Shown in pieces: positions 23,712-38,631 of a stretch of DNA of 64,000 nucleotides; within the stretch, counting starts at the first letter, position 1; each line of letters begins with the position of its first letter. The notes beneath the pieces were generated by a model. The model had not been told where the DNA came from. It worked only from the letters and a program-made list of their open reading frames with translations, and did no database searches. Where the stretch lies: the NCBI RefSeq assembly GCF_028389875.1, contig NC_084668.1, forward strand, positions 20,699,493-20,763,492, given 5' to 3'. This DNA is from Rhea pennata (lineage: Eukaryota; Chordata; Aves; Rheiformes; Rheidae). Position numbers and translations under genes: made by a program.

Positions 23712-26700
23712 CAACTGAATAGCTAGTTTATCTATTCAAGGATGTTAGGGGATACTTTTGAAGATACTGAAGCAGGAACTATATTTGAAGGTAAGCCTCT
23801 TTTGTATTTTAACTGAGGCACAGCTGTACTTGTAGGCCATCAATTATCAAAGAAGGCAGCTATAGGCAATGGTCATCCACAGAGCCATAGTTCAGCAGTG
23901 GTTACTATGGAAACAGTAGGTGACCTACATTTTGCGAAAAAGTGGTAAAGTTTTTTTTTAAATGAGACATATCTATTTTAATTTATTTTCACTACTGTTT
24001 TTATCTTTTGCTTACTGTTTTACTCAAACAATTTTTAATTTCGAGTGATTAGTGTGGAATTGACACAAATCTTGGAGTGCAAATGTCATTTTCATGTTAC
24101 ACTGCTATCTAAAGTTAATAGAAATTGTAACCTTTCTGTCATATCTAATCATATGTTCTTAGGAAGAAGATAACACAATTAATTACAGAGTGTATTACTA
24201 TAATAATGTATTTTTAATATAGCTTTTAGTGTATAGTCTATATTGGCCTTTAGTGGAAGGCCAATTCATCCAAGTTTATCTGTTTGACTAACATTTCAAG
24301 TCACTAGGCTACTGTATGAATGAAGTTACTCAAACTATTAGGCCTTGAGTAAACATTAAAGATGCTTCTGGCTTTCGTAACTTCAGCTTGTCATTGCCTT
24401 TAAGGAAGTGAAAATTTTATTATAAAACAGGAGAATATACTGCAGAGATTGTTGAAGAAATGAACAGACAGAAGAGAGGATGATGTATGACACTTTAAAT
24501 AAAGCTTAATTTGGCATTTTAGATACACATTTCACACAACAAGATCAACAATGAAGATAAATGTTGGGCTAGAGCATGTGTCTAGTGAAGTTGTTAACTT
24601 CTGTTTTGTCTAAAGCTATAGCTTACTGATGAGCCAGGCGTGGATTTTTCAGAAGGTTTTATTATAACAGTTTCTCAAAAAAGAATATAAATTTAATGAT
24701 TTTCATGTGGATGGTTTTGTTGGTGGGTAGATAAACTTTGTTCTACTTAGAATTGTTTAATGTAGGAATGTACTGTACTTTGTAGTGTTAAGGAATCTTA
24801 AGCTCCATAGAATTTAAAGACAGAGAAAAGCTGGAATACAGATTTGTTTGAGGCCAAATTTGTATTCCCTGATTACTTTGTGAGCCATCTGCTAATCACT
24901 GAAAGTCTACTATAGCTGTTAGAGCCTAATATGGCATTTATTTGGACTAGCTGAGGCTATGGTGGGAATACACAGATTTATAACTATCAGTATCTGCAGT
25001 CCTTGCTCTCTGTCCTGCTGGCAACACACAGTAGTAAATTGTTCACATGTGCATTATAATACACATTTGGCCGGTAATACTGAAATCACCTCCTGATTAT
25101 TCCCCTGTTCCCCGTTTCTGCTCAATGCTTAAGCATATTTTGCAGCCCTGTTCATACAAGCTATTCTGTGTGGTCCGTGCTGCCTGGCATACTACTTTCC
25201 ATCACTTCAGCCATGTGTTACTAGATCAGCTACTACTATTTTTGGACTACTGACCCATTTTTGTTTGCATACCTCAAAAATTACAACGTTTTTTGTTACC
25301 CTGTTTTTTGCCCTGGAATGTTTGAGTTACATGCATGTCTGCCTACACTGTGATACATGAAAACAGTAGTAGCAGTATCAGCAACAAATATTAATTACTT
25401 TGTGTAAAATGGCCAGTTCTAAACACTTTGGGAGTTAGTCTAGTCTGCCTTTATGTTACAGGCTTTAATTATCACCTGAACTTCCTGTTACATCATTTTC
25501 TCAAATTATTTTGATCCTGAAAAATCTTAAGTGTACTCTAAATAGAGAGCAGTGTTTATCAGTCATCACATCACTAACCCTTGAGATCATAGTAAAGACA
25601 GAGAAATTACAAGACAAGATGTGTTATATGCCCAGAGAATCACAGCTAACAGAATATGCCCTGTGCTGAGGGAAGACATTAAAATTACCAGATGTCTATC
25701 TGGACTCTGGACCTAATCTCTTAACAACTATATCATTATAAACTAGCTATGGGCATGAAATACCTTTCAGGCATCTTTGAAGTGTCTCTGTATTACTTCT
25801 GGGCATGAACCAGTTTCCAGCTGTGATCAATTTTCAGTGCCAAGAAGAAGGTGAAAAATGGTCAGTCAATCCATAGAAACCAGATTCTATGTTCAGAAGT
25901 ATTGAAATGGATATTCCTTTCATGAATAGGTCCTCCACAAGTTGAGCTGAAATACAGAACCAAGATATTATTATGAAGTTATTTTAATGCAGGACCACAC
26001 ATGTTATGGGCCATAATGGAAAGTGATGCCTACTGGTATGTGTAATTCTGAAGGCAAAACTGTCACTGGCTTGTGCCATTGTTTCCTTCTCCCTTTACTG
26101 TAGATATATGCACAAGTATGCAGTATGGGTCAAATGTCTTTTCCAAAACCTAAATCCAAGAATGTCTCTTAGAAAAAGTACCAAACCTTGCTTTAAGGAA
26201 TTCAACAGATGGCAAGTCTGCCACCTGCCTTGGTAAACAAGATTAATGTTTAATTGTCCTTGCTGTTACAAAATTGTCATATTCTGAAAAATATGCCTTT
26301 TAGGTTTTCAGACTTCCTGTGTGTCAGAACAAAAGTAGCTGCAGCACATTGGAAACCAAATCTGTGTACCAGTTATGTGCTCAAATATTACATTTTTATT
26401 TAAACTAAGAAGTCAGATGTGCTCCTTATGAAATGTTTCATCTTACAGAAGTAGTAATTGTAACTGTTTTTATATTAAATATTTGAATGAAATAACCTCT
26501 ATGGCTAGCTTACATACAACTCACATTTTGTCTTCTGACGTATTTTGCTAATATGTTAATTGATTTCATTGCAAGCAAACTGTTTGTCCTGTAAGTATGC
26601 ATAAGGCATCACTAATACTTTGACAGAAATTCTGAATGTTTGTTGGTACCATTTTAACAGTAATGAGATGTGAATTTCATTTTTTTAAGGACAGATTAAG

Positions 26701-29700
26701 GAAATGTCTACAGACTGAAAACATGGTTTCAGAGGTCTAAAAATCTCCTGAGAAACTGGCGTTCTTTGAGATCACAAGGTCAGTAGTATGGTAGCAGTTA
26801 TTCATGTGCATATATCCATACAATTATGTAGACCCAATTTCAATTTTGTACTGTTTGATGGTGCAAGACATGATGTTATATTTTAAGATGCAGGATTTTT
26901 ATTAGCAGTTTTAGAACCATATTAGTGAAAACATTCCAATTTCCAGGTACAACTTTTAAGTTTAAAATGTTTACAGTTCACACTAAAAACTATTGGAAGA
27001 CCAATGTACATCAGCAGCTTGCAATGTGATTGGATTTGTACAGGAAAAATGTTCCTAAATTGTTGTCTATGTTTGCAAATTAATTAACTGTTGTATATTT
27101 ACATTTTTCTTCACTTGCTTGCAAGGGTACAAACTGTTTAATATTTTGGAAAAGGAAACAAAGTTGTCTGAAGAGGTGTTTTTTAAATCTTGAATTTTAG
27201 TTTTTATGATGTGATGGGTTGTTCATGTGTTTGTTTGGAAAGTTCACCTAATCAAAGACTGGAAGTAATCTATATGATGTATTCAACCTCTAAGACCTGG
27301 CTGATATGTTTCAAGTAGTAAATGTGTGCAGAGAACTCTGTGTAAATCAGCATAGTGTTTTAATAACTTCATAAAATAATGTAAAATGTTTGATACATAG
27401 CAAAAATGATGATTGTATCTTCTCTTACATACCGTGTCCGTAATTGTAAGCTTTGCTCAGATACAGGAAAACAAAAGTAAAATTTTCCAGTATAACAGCT
27501 TTGAACATATTTAATTTTTTAATCTTTTTCCCCTGAATGACAGCATATATCTTTGAGCATTTGATAACTGTTGTTACCTCTTTTAAAAATAACATTCTAA
27601 CAAAAACACTTAAATTTGCATGTATTGCTGAAATTGGAAAGTGTGAATGTGGATAACTCTTATTTTGAAAGTGCTATATGGATTGTGGGTTAACAAGTCT
27701 GTGAGTGCAGACATTCGACATTGCTTTTATGAATGAGTGGGTCGAAACATAGTGATGTTCTGCTTATATATGGGACTGTATCACGTGGACATGCTTAGGG
27801 CAGTATTTCAAAACCACAGATTCACTGATCGTCATCAGTTACTCCTTCACTGAATATTTTAATGGTTTGACTCAAATGGATCTTTTCTGTGATCTCTTTT
27901 TACTTTATCGAGATTATCCTAATAACATTATTGAAGGTGATTGAGAATTGATTGTTTCCATAACTTGAGCTTTAAATAATGTTGTCAGATTTCAGATTTC
28001 TTACCTGAAATGCTTGAGGAAGGAAACTTACCAGATTTCTTATCTGATGAGTTTCTACAATGAAGGGGAGGACTCAACTGCTTAATAAAGGCTTATCTGG
28101 AATAGAAATGATCTCAACTTTTCTTATCTGTAGTGTACAAGTGAAGACCAATTCATTAGAATTTTCTCCTAATACTCATTTAAGAAGGAGTAACACTCTT
28201 GATACTTCAGTATTTTCCTTTTGGCATGCTCAGATGATGTGATGAAGAGCACTCCTCCTGTGTGCTTAGCATGCAATATGCTGGAGCTATAATGAAATAA
28301 AAAACAGTCTTGCTGGCCTAAAAACCTTCCATTAAGTTGGAGTGACAAATGCTGCAGAAAAAATTTATGAATGAAATAATCCTTGGTGTCTCCATTGTTC
28401 CATGGCTGGGTACAATTAAAAATGTGATTTAGAAATATAATAGGTTAATATTCCTGTAGTGACTGTGTTAGAGGATATGTGGGGGATTTTCAGTGCTGAA
28501 CAGTTTACATGAAGATGTGCTGAATAGCTCACTCTTAATATGTTACCATCTCTAGACAGGTGGATACATATGTAGAATGATGGGAAAATCTTCGGTAGAA
28601 GAGTGGTATGTTTGTGTTGCAGTATATTAATAACTTAAACTTTGAATTATGGTGCATATAAAAAAATCTTATAAGACCCAATCATATAGTCCTTACTGAA
28701 GGAGAAAGTTTTGAGCGTGAGACTTACAGATAAAGCATTATCATGTGGCTGGTAACTTTCTTCTTCAGTTTCTGGTGAATTTTTGGCTTGATATTGTTGA
28801 CTCCTAATGGATTTTAGATATCAGAGAAAGCTTAACTAGTGTTCACTAGTAATAAATCTGTAAAGAGGTTGGACAATTAATAGATGTACAAACATGTAGA
28901 ATCCTTTGAATCCTTCACAGCATGACATCAGTGATCATCAAAACCTATGCTCTAAGTGCTATGATGTTTATTCCTGTTTGATCATTTCATGCTGTATTAC
29001 AGTGATTTAGGTGACCACATAACATTTCCTTGATTTTTATCTGTTATTTTACAGTTAAAAAAAAAAAAATCAAGGAGAGCCTTTCACTCGCTGTTGAATC
29101 TGTGCTTAAAGGAAAAGACCTCAAACACTCTGTGTAGAGGAGCACCCAATTCCTGCAGCCACTGGGTATAGGGTGTTTGTGTTCTCATTTGTTGTGATGA
29201 ATAGGTGTTTGGTAACAAGATAGCTCTCTCCCTTTTGTTTCTATAATTTTCACAAAACTATGTATAATAGAGAAGCTTGAGATTCTTGACTTTGACCATG
29301 TGATTTGATAGGAATCTTAGATTTGTTAAAAATTAACTTTTAATATTAACTTGAACAAAATACTTCATTTATTTCAGAAAACATGGAAACATGAGTCAGA
29401 TTTCTGGAATACATTTCTTAGATACCTAAATATTACCAAACTTCCAGAACATGTTGATGTAATTGTACCTAAAAATTCTGGGTCATCCTCAGGCTCTGGA
29501 AGATAGTTACTGCCTTTTACTAATTCCTTGCTACATCAGTTATCCTATAAACATCTAATAGTTCAGTATGGTGCAAAACTTTTTTCATGTTCTTCTGATC
29601 TGAGAAGTGAAGGAAGGATAAGATACAGATTTTGTTCATAATATGATGTAGTGGTTGAACTGAGACTTGGGAAACTTGTATTCAAGGCTATTGCTTTACC

Positions 29701-32700
29701 TTGCTTCGGGTATCTGAGGAATTCATTAAGTAAATCTGGCCAGGAGAGATTAGGGCCTTCTTTCAGGAAGGTGTTTTAGTTACTGTCATACTTAACAAAA
29801 ATAACTGGGGGAACCATTGTTTTTTAGTATCTACACTCACTCAAATGAGGTCTTAAAAATCCAACAAATTTTGGCTGAGTACATGCTGAAAGATGTTGAT
29901 GAGCAATTTCAAAAATGCACATTATTTGTGCTTAAATGTTTTAACAATCTGTTTCTCCCTGCCTCATTTTCTTTATCATCTCTCTTGTCATTTTGATTGT
30001 TTGAAAAGCATTATAATTCAGCGGTCCAGTTTAGTAAGCCCTAGACACATTCTTGCTATTTCTAATCCATCAAGAGTACCCAACAGCTCCTTTATTTCTT
30101 TACTTAGGCTTCCCTACCTAGCAGTCTAATGAGGTCAGGAAGGTCAGAAGAAAATAGCAAGAAAGGTCAGATCGGCTTATGCATTGGTCCTTTTCTGTAG
30201 GCTGATATTCAACGTGCTGGGAATAGGTCAGGTTATAGTGTTTGGATTTTGCAGTGAAAGAATGACATGACCAATTTGACAAGCAGCTCTCATTACCCTT
30301 TCCCACAGAATGTATTTCTGTGACTAGAGCAATTAGTAGAGATTATCTCTGAGAAGAAAAAGCAATGGCTTTTAGCAGTTTGTGTGTACTCAAATAATGC
30401 TAGATGTTCTAGATGTTTCTTATCTGAAGGATTTTTTATAACGTTAGTTGGCAGGATTTCACCCTTTATCAGAAGAAACAACACATTTCCATCCATTTAT
30501 TCCTTAGATGTAAATAAAATTGTGAATTTCATAAAGCTTGAACTTTCACATTTGCCACTGTAGTTTGCTTTTTTTTTTCTTTGTAAATGACAGTAGCGCA
30601 AAGTAATTCCTGATCGATTTTCTTCCTATTGACTTGTTCAATATGACTGATTCTTTTTGGGGGTCTTTGAAGTACACCATATACTCTTAATTCACTAAAA
30701 GCAAAATTGTGAGATAAGTAACAATAAGATGTTGTTGACTTTACATATGGAGAAGCTGAGTTCAGAGTAGTTCAGCTGCGCAAGATCACACAGTCATCCA
30801 TTTAAAATGGCTTTCAGGGCTTTAACTGTTTATTTGATTTCAGATCTTTGCTTCCAGGCCTGTGCTAGCAGTTAGGTTCTCCATTTTGTAATAAAAAGAA
30901 GAGTTTTGAAATACAACCATTAGCTGAAGTATTAGTACATTTGTATAATGAAAATAAATATGCTGCAATTATTAATAGTTGATTGGCTTATTCTTTGCAG
31001 TATTCTACCTATCAGGCTATGTTCCAAGGTTTTCATTGATTACCCACTGTCTAGTAAAAATTTCCCTATAATCTCTTTTATATTTAATGTACACATTGGC
31101 CTCTGAATTTTTGATTATGTCTTCTGAAGAAGATTTAGCTTTGGCAGAAGGCTGAGTGTTGGATGGAGTGTTTTAGTGCTCCTAACACCACTAAAGTTAC
31201 CTGACACCTTTCAATGAATCTCTGGATTTGTGACAGGAGGAACTTTTTACTCCAGTTTTGGTTCGGGCTGGATTTGACTCAGGCTCTGGGACTATTTATT
31301 AGTTTGGGTTTTGGCTATTTTTATCCCTGTCTGCGATAGTTTGAGGTTATTTCTACACTTCAACCATTTTCTCTGTGAGCTGAAGAACAAAATTCTTATG
31401 AAGCTGTGTGATGCCTCTGCTGTTGCCTGCATTCTGCTCAGCGCATACTGCATTTTGTGAATTTTGCTTGTAACTTTGCTGGAGGATTTGGATGCAAGTG
31501 AGTTCTGGGAGGGGGAGCAGGTAGAAGTATATTCCTAGCACAGGTTGGCCATCAGTGTCATAGTACGGTATTTCTGTTTTTCTCACTCAGTTACTTTACT
31601 CTGTCATTCAGTTACTTATGACCGATGTGCCACGTTTTCTGTGTAGGGACATTAGATAAAAACTTCCTAGACCTGAAAGTAAATATTCCAGCCTCATCTT
31701 CAACAGTTTACCACAGTCCACCCTCTGAAATGTTGTCTTGCGTGTACTTTTTCCTGCTCTTGGTTCTTATGTTTCTCTAATTGCCACTCAGTTTATTTTT
31801 GAAAAGATACTTTGCTTCTCTCCCAGCCCTCCAGCTTTCTATATAGTTATGTCTTTAGTAGCTTTACATTTCCATCTGTACTGTATTTCTGGCTAATTTC
31901 ACAAAAAAAAAAGTATAATTGTGATGTCTATGCTAACAAATCATAGGTGTATTCCTTTCAGATTTTTACGTTTTTCACTGAGTAGTTTGTCTTGTGCATC
32001 CCCTGCAACATAGTTAACTGAACATCTTTTTTATTTACCATGAACATGCCTAACTAATATTCAGCTGAAAGTCTCCAACTAAAATTGAGTTGGTAAGCCT
32101 TCTACCTTTGCACTTGATTTCTTGGCAATTGTAGACAATCTCTGATCCTGCCCACAACTTAACCGAGTCTTAATAAAAGCTAAGTCTATTCCTCACAGTC
32201 TTCATTACTTAGTCTTAAGGATTTCTTTTACATCTCATCTCTAGTTGGACTTTTCAACTTATCTGGGAGGCAAACTTTTTAGTATTTCTAATCTCAAGTA
32301 TTACTGTGTTCTCATGTATATCTAATGCTGCTTCAAAGATGATGTTACTTTGACCAGCTCGTGCATCTCTTTGCATCCCCTTCAGCGGTACAATTCTTTA
32401 CTGTTAAAAATGTGTGCTATTTGACTGCTTCTTGGTAGAGAAAAGTTCTTCCTGACCTTTCTATTCTCTGCTTACCTGTCAGCATTCATTAATATTGGTA
32501 ATTTTTTAAATTTTCAACTCCCATTCTGTTTCTAATGTTTTGGAACAATTCTTGTAAGTCTGTAAATGTACTTCATTGGTTTTTTAGATCCTTTCATAAA
32601 ACTCACTTTTGCTATTGTGCCTAAAATTTTTTCAGATGCCATGTAAAATTAACTGTTACAAGATGACAAGTGCTATCTCGTTGTTTTCTCTGTAATCCCT

Positions 32701-33820
32701 TCTCTTTGAATTGATTGTTGTCTTTTCCTTGACATTTAAGATATATTACTTATAAAACAGAGACCAACTTTCTTACTCTCTGTTAATGCTGTTATTATTG
32801 TGATATGATAATGTAAGGATATCTACCAAGCAAGGTTTGTGGGGAAAAAAGTAATATTTTTAAAATTAGATTAACTTACACAAGCAGGCTTTTGTGTATA
32901 TGACCCCTTTGTCATGTCCTCAAAGTGTTCTATTTTCCTAGTCATTCTTAGTTGGTCTAATGAATTTTACTACTTTTCTCTGCAAACTGCCTATATCATT
33001 GCTTGACACCCTAAATGTCATGAAAGGACTATCAGTTATCGATTTGTGTCTGCTCATGATTACAAATGCAATTTTAAGAGTTTACAACTGCAACAAAAGA
33101 ATAATAAGATCATCACCCAATAAATACCAATTTTCTATGGTAAACATGTTGAAAGCTAAATAAGACAACTTTTAAGGAGTTCTTTCAAGCGCTGTAGATA
33201 ATAAGAAAGCTGCAGGATACACAGTGCATGGCTGTGAACTTATTGTCATTGTAAACGGCATGAAATATGTCTTCGCCATTTAAAAGGGGTCACTACTGTC
33301 TCTCGATCAAAGATATCCAGGGTAGTGAGAATGTCGTTACTCTGGAAGAGAAGAGCAGTTGGCCCTGGCAAACGTTTATAGTTCTTGAAATCTACATATA
33401 CTATCCTTTGTCTTGGTGACTTGCATAGTCGTTACTGACAGTGGAGTTACTGCAGAATGAGAATAGTTGTGTGGATGTAGTTAAAGCAGTAGGATCGTTG
33501 AAATCTACCTGCCTGAAGAGATTAAATGAGATAGCAGAGAACCTTGACTTCATTCTTTTCAGTCACCAAACTCTTAGTTCCTCTGAGCTTGGAGCTGTTG
33601 ACCTGGTAGAAGGCTGCTAACAGTAAATGACAGCTGATGCTGTCAGCCAACACCTTTTCTGTAACCTGGAAGGTCAAAATAGGCAAGTTGACTAGACTCT
33701 TTCTAAGTATTTGACAAGACTAGTATTATCTTCATCTATTTTAGCAGAAAGAACCAGAGTCTTCATTCTGCTAAAAGGGAAAATGTGACAGAGACAGGAC
33801 TATGCGCAGTATTTCAAGAT

Positions 33821-33849
33821 ATCCTATTCACTGGTAATCCTATTCACTG
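33821..33849 (+). repeat. Short direct repeat ATCCTATTCACTG
   Basis: A 13-base unit occurs at 33821-33833 and 33837-33849 with three bases between the copies. It is a small local duplication. Confidence 0.8.
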
Positions 33850-36800
33850 ATAAATTTATTGTGAGGATTTAAAAAAATCACACTGAATTAATAATCACAT
33901 CTTTTTTGCAATATAGGAAACCACCAAGTGATGCAGCTTCCTACCAGGTGATATCAGTGGTTCCCACAGTCTGAGTTTTGTCTGTGTCATAAATTAGTGA
34001 GCCTTATTTAAAATATTTCCATATTATCCTGGACAGAAGTTTGATATTTTTCAACTATTCACTGGCAAAGATGTGGAATAATGATAAAATAGGGACTCAT
34101 CTCCATTGAAAATGCACAAATACGGCATAAAATGCTGAAAACCCACCATCTTTGAAGACTAATCTGACATATTCAACCCTTGACATTGTACTTCAATCTG
34201 AGAGATCAGCATATCTAAATACTATGAGAAAAAGTCTAATTGGAACATTAAGGTCTGTAGCTGCTAGATGGCAAGCAGCTTAATTTTAAAAATTCATGAA
34301 GCTATCTGAAATGCTGAAAACTTGAAAGACATTCAGGCTTTAAAAATAGTCTCAAAATATCTTTATTCAGACTCGATGCATTTCAGGTGGAGTTCTGAGA
34401 TAAAACAAGCACTTGATTACCGCTTCTGCAAAAGAACTTCCAGACTTCAGCATGTTTCAGAAGTGTTGATCCTTGTACTGTTTAGGGCATGTGACCGCTG
34501 CAGTTATCCTTTATACCTTTGGAAAGGTAGACCAACACAGTGTCCTTGAACACAAATTGAAAACTATGCAATCAAATTGTAAAGCAGTGGTCTGTTTTAG
34601 TTGTTCATTGAAGTCATAGGTTCATAACGAGATATCTTAAAACTATCCACTTATTTTCTAATCTGAATATGGTTATTTGAATATTTTTAATCAGTTTCCT
34701 TCCTATAGGAAAGAAATGGCAATCATTGTTCCTTAGAAAGCATATTTCTGAATTGGAGGCTGATACTCTCTGCCACCTTGCTCACTTTGCTCCCCCCCCC
34801 CGCCCCAAAGTTTCAGTGTCATCTACAAGTCATTAATGTTTGTAATGAAATAATCAAAGGATTGCTATAAGCATATTGTGGTTTAGTTTTTAACTTGATG
34901 GCAATCTGGCATACAGGCTATGAAACTTATTTTGGATTCTAAATATATGGTTGGAGTCTTCTCTATTGAATTTCTTAATTACTTTAACATTGATTTCAGA
35001 GGAAGCCACACCATCACCATATTTTTAGGGGACAAGGAGGAAAATCTGCAAAATACTTTTGCCTAATAACCTTCTTAATGTCGTCTTCTGTCATGGAACA
35101 TATGGGGGAAAAGTGTATTGCGCTCTGCTGGTAGAGAAAATTCAACATAAGCAATAAACTTCCCAATGCTGTGCTGACGTTATCAATGATGTTAGTACAC
35201 AAACAAGGAAGGAGAAAAAATTATTTTCAAGCTCTGCTGGATACATGTATAGGAAAGAAATCAATGCTGGCCAAAAAAGAGGAGAATCAGTTTCTAGGCT
35301 GTAAAGGTTTTTTTTAAGCAATGAAAAATTGAAGAAAAATAAAAAGGACCTGAAAATACAGTCTAGAATATAGTGTCCCTTTAAAATTTATGACAGAAAC
35401 AAGGTGGTATTTGGGGTGTACAAAGGGGGGAGTGTTGCAGCCAACTCACTTCCTGTTGAATGAGATTTTTGATCGATGTTTAGTAGTTCAGTATAGACAC
35501 CTTATTTTAGTATTTATATATCTTCTTGTTTATAAGAATAAAAGTCCATGCAATGTATACTTTATTCTAAGTAGTGCATCAGAAATGTTGTATGTTGTGC
35601 ATTGGGCCTCTTTGCAAGTTACTGCCTAGCTGTTGTAAAATGCAAAAATACTTTATGTTGCTATTGAGGTCTGTCCGTGTTCCCATTATTTTATCTTAGT
35701 CTCTATTCAAGTTAATATACTTTTGCATGTATGGTAGGCAGGAACAGTTTCCAAAATTTTAATGAAAGGTTCATCTTCCAGTGGAAGGAATCTTCAGTAG
35801 CTGACAAAAAATAAAGAGCTTTTCTACTCCAGTATGAAAATCTTGAAAGTAAGGAAAGAGGTAATGATGCTGGTTACAGTGGTGAAGAAAAATTCAGAAA
35901 GTTCTATTAAAACTAAGTCTGGTAAGAAAAGATGGTGTGATTCCTCTTGACCAGATTTTATTCCTGTTTCAGGTTAATTAACTTCAGTAAATTTCTTTTT
36001 GATTTTCTGTTGTATAAGGGAGACTGGAACCAAATAGTTGAAGGGAAAGAGAAATGGAAAATAATAGTTATCATGATTACTTCAAGTATCTCTGTGCAAT
36101 TTTATTTATTTTTAAGCTTTCTGCTGGTCAACAATCAAGTGAAATTTATAAGCTGGAAAATCATACTTGGAGAAGTAAGATGATGTCAATCTTTTTTTAA
36201 GAAGATAAGACATTTGCTCTTTAAAATAGAGCAACCCCATGAGAAACTTTGTGCTCTGCTGGTATTCTGGACCTTGATAAAGCCAACTGTGGCTGTATCA
36301 AGTATTACAGCAATAATTTCAAAGTTAATTACTTTGATTATTCACATCATCTAATACAACAGCAGCTAAGAGATTCTTTTGCCACTTTCTGTACATCTCT
36401 CAGTGCATTAATAACCTGCCACAGTGTTAATATGGTATTTGTTTTTGGTAGCTAACCAGCAGTTTAGAGGAAGGTTGTCAAAGGAGAAGGAAAGTGTACA
36501 TGTTTATTACAGGGTATTTTTGTTTGAGTCTAATAGCTTTTTCTAATGCATAGTACTATTCAAGTACATCCAGTTATTTTCTGAAAGGAAATGCCCTTTT
36601 CTTTGAGATCTCACCCTGGTGAGAAAGTGTATTAAGATTTTGCTTTATCTTAGAAAAGTTAAAGTACTGTAAGATATAGCAAGGATATGTCATTGTAAGT
36701 GAGGTTGTTTTAAAGAGCTGATATGCTAAAAATCACTTGGGAAACAGTATAATGGGGTTATGCCTCTTAGGGTAGGGAAACAGAATTCACTCTTGCAGTG

Positions 36801-38597
36801 TGGCTGCTTTGCATCGGATCTTTTGGGAAATTGTTTTTGGTCAAAGCAACTTCTAATGAATCAGAAGGAAGGGCAACTCTACAGACTGTCCTCTAAGCTG
36901 ATTCCTCATGGCAAATGTGCCAGAAGATTATCCACAGTAAGAGTGAAGGGCAGCCTAAGCAATCTGACATCAATTGACATGATAGGGGTCACTGCATGAT
37001 GTCTTAAGATGAGATTGCTAATATGCCAGAAGTCAGAACAGGTTCTGACAAGCCTGTGATTCAGCTATAATCGCCTTTCTCTCTTCATCTATGGAGCTGA
37101 GGATATTTCTTACCTTTCAAATATATTTTGTCTGTTTTCCTGCCTTTCACTGAGCAGACTCTTAGTTAAAACTGTGATTGTACTTGTTTGTTGGAAATAT
37201 GATTTGGGAACAAGTAAGTTTTTCATATTGTGTAATTTAAGAATCCAAAGTATGTTGTTATTCTTAGCAGGCTAGTAAAATCCATCAAGCCCCAGTATTT
37301 TGAAGTGAGCGGTTAACATGGTATTGCTTGAAGACAGTTTAGTTTTGGCTTCTCTGGTATGCAGAGAAAGCAAGATGTTTAGGGCAAGAGCAAGGGGACT
37401 AAATATATTCAATTAAATTATATTAAGTCTAGAGAGAAATATATGGAATTTATGCTTAAGATTATTCTTAGAGTTGTAGTGCAGAGCATGTGTGGCTCGC
37501 TGGACTCATTTCATAAATTCTAGGCTTCTGATCTTCTTAGACTGTAACAGTGAGTTTAAGCTAAATGGTCTCTTTTCAGGTGCTGTGGAAATTGTGCCAT
37601 TTCTGGTGCACTTGGAGAAACTGGTACTCTTGCATTTTACTGGAGGGTACAGGATTTAGCCCTTTAGAATAACAAGGCATTGAATGTAAATTGCTTCCTT
37701 TTGCTTAATGGAATTAAACTGTGTTGTTCCAACAATTACTTTGATTCATATCTGAATCAGTCAACTTTGAGATAAGATACTGTATGACAGATCAGACTAA
37801 ATATCTAACAAGAAGTTAGTGGTTATAAGATGGAAATGACCTGAAGTTTGAATCTCAGGCTCAGCCTATTCTGGTATGTAGCATATGGTTGTTTTCAGAA
37901 TTCTTTGCAAGATCTGTATTTTGCATATAATCTGTGTAAAAATATGCAGATCTAAAGGCATATGGAGTAGAACAAAACAGACTTTACTCAACTATTCCTT
38001 TATAATGAAGGAGGTGATTCAGAGTCCAGACTTTCTTAGCAATCCTCTTTTTCTTTAGCTTCTGTGGAATGGAATGTAGGAATTTATAGGAATGTAAGAA
38101 TGTTCCTATAAATTGCTTTTCCTACAAAGCAGACATGGGATCTGATAATTTGCCTTTCTTTACAATTTGCCAGTTCTGTTTACATTCAGATTCATGAAAA
38201 GCCTTATGTTAGAGAAAAGAAAGAGCCCTTGATTGGACTTGACTCCCATGGGGGACCTTCTGGGTGGAAAGGACTGCTAAGTAAGTACACATCATTCTCC
38301 CACCTGAGAGGTGATTTTGGACTCTCCTGAGAAAGCCTTCTCCATGACAGGGAAATTCCTGTATGAGGGATACTATATGCATCAATGTGAGAGAGGTATG
38401 AAAGTATTGGTTCATTTGCAGCTGCACCTACACTGGAGTGACAAGGGAGGTATAGATGTAATGTCAGCATAGGTTCTCGCCACTGTGAAACTCTTGGGTG
38501 ATGTTTAACTCCTTTCATGATGGTAAAACAGACTTCTGATTGGGCAGAAATTACACAGATAGCTCTGATAAAGACTTCCTCCTATTCAGTAAACCTG

Positions 38598-38600
38598 TTT

Positions 38601-38631
<31 letters not shown>
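38598..38631 (+). repeat. T23 followed directly by A11
   Basis: A T run (38598-38620) runs straight into an A run (38621-38631), giving a short perfect inverted homopolymer. Confidence 0.95.
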
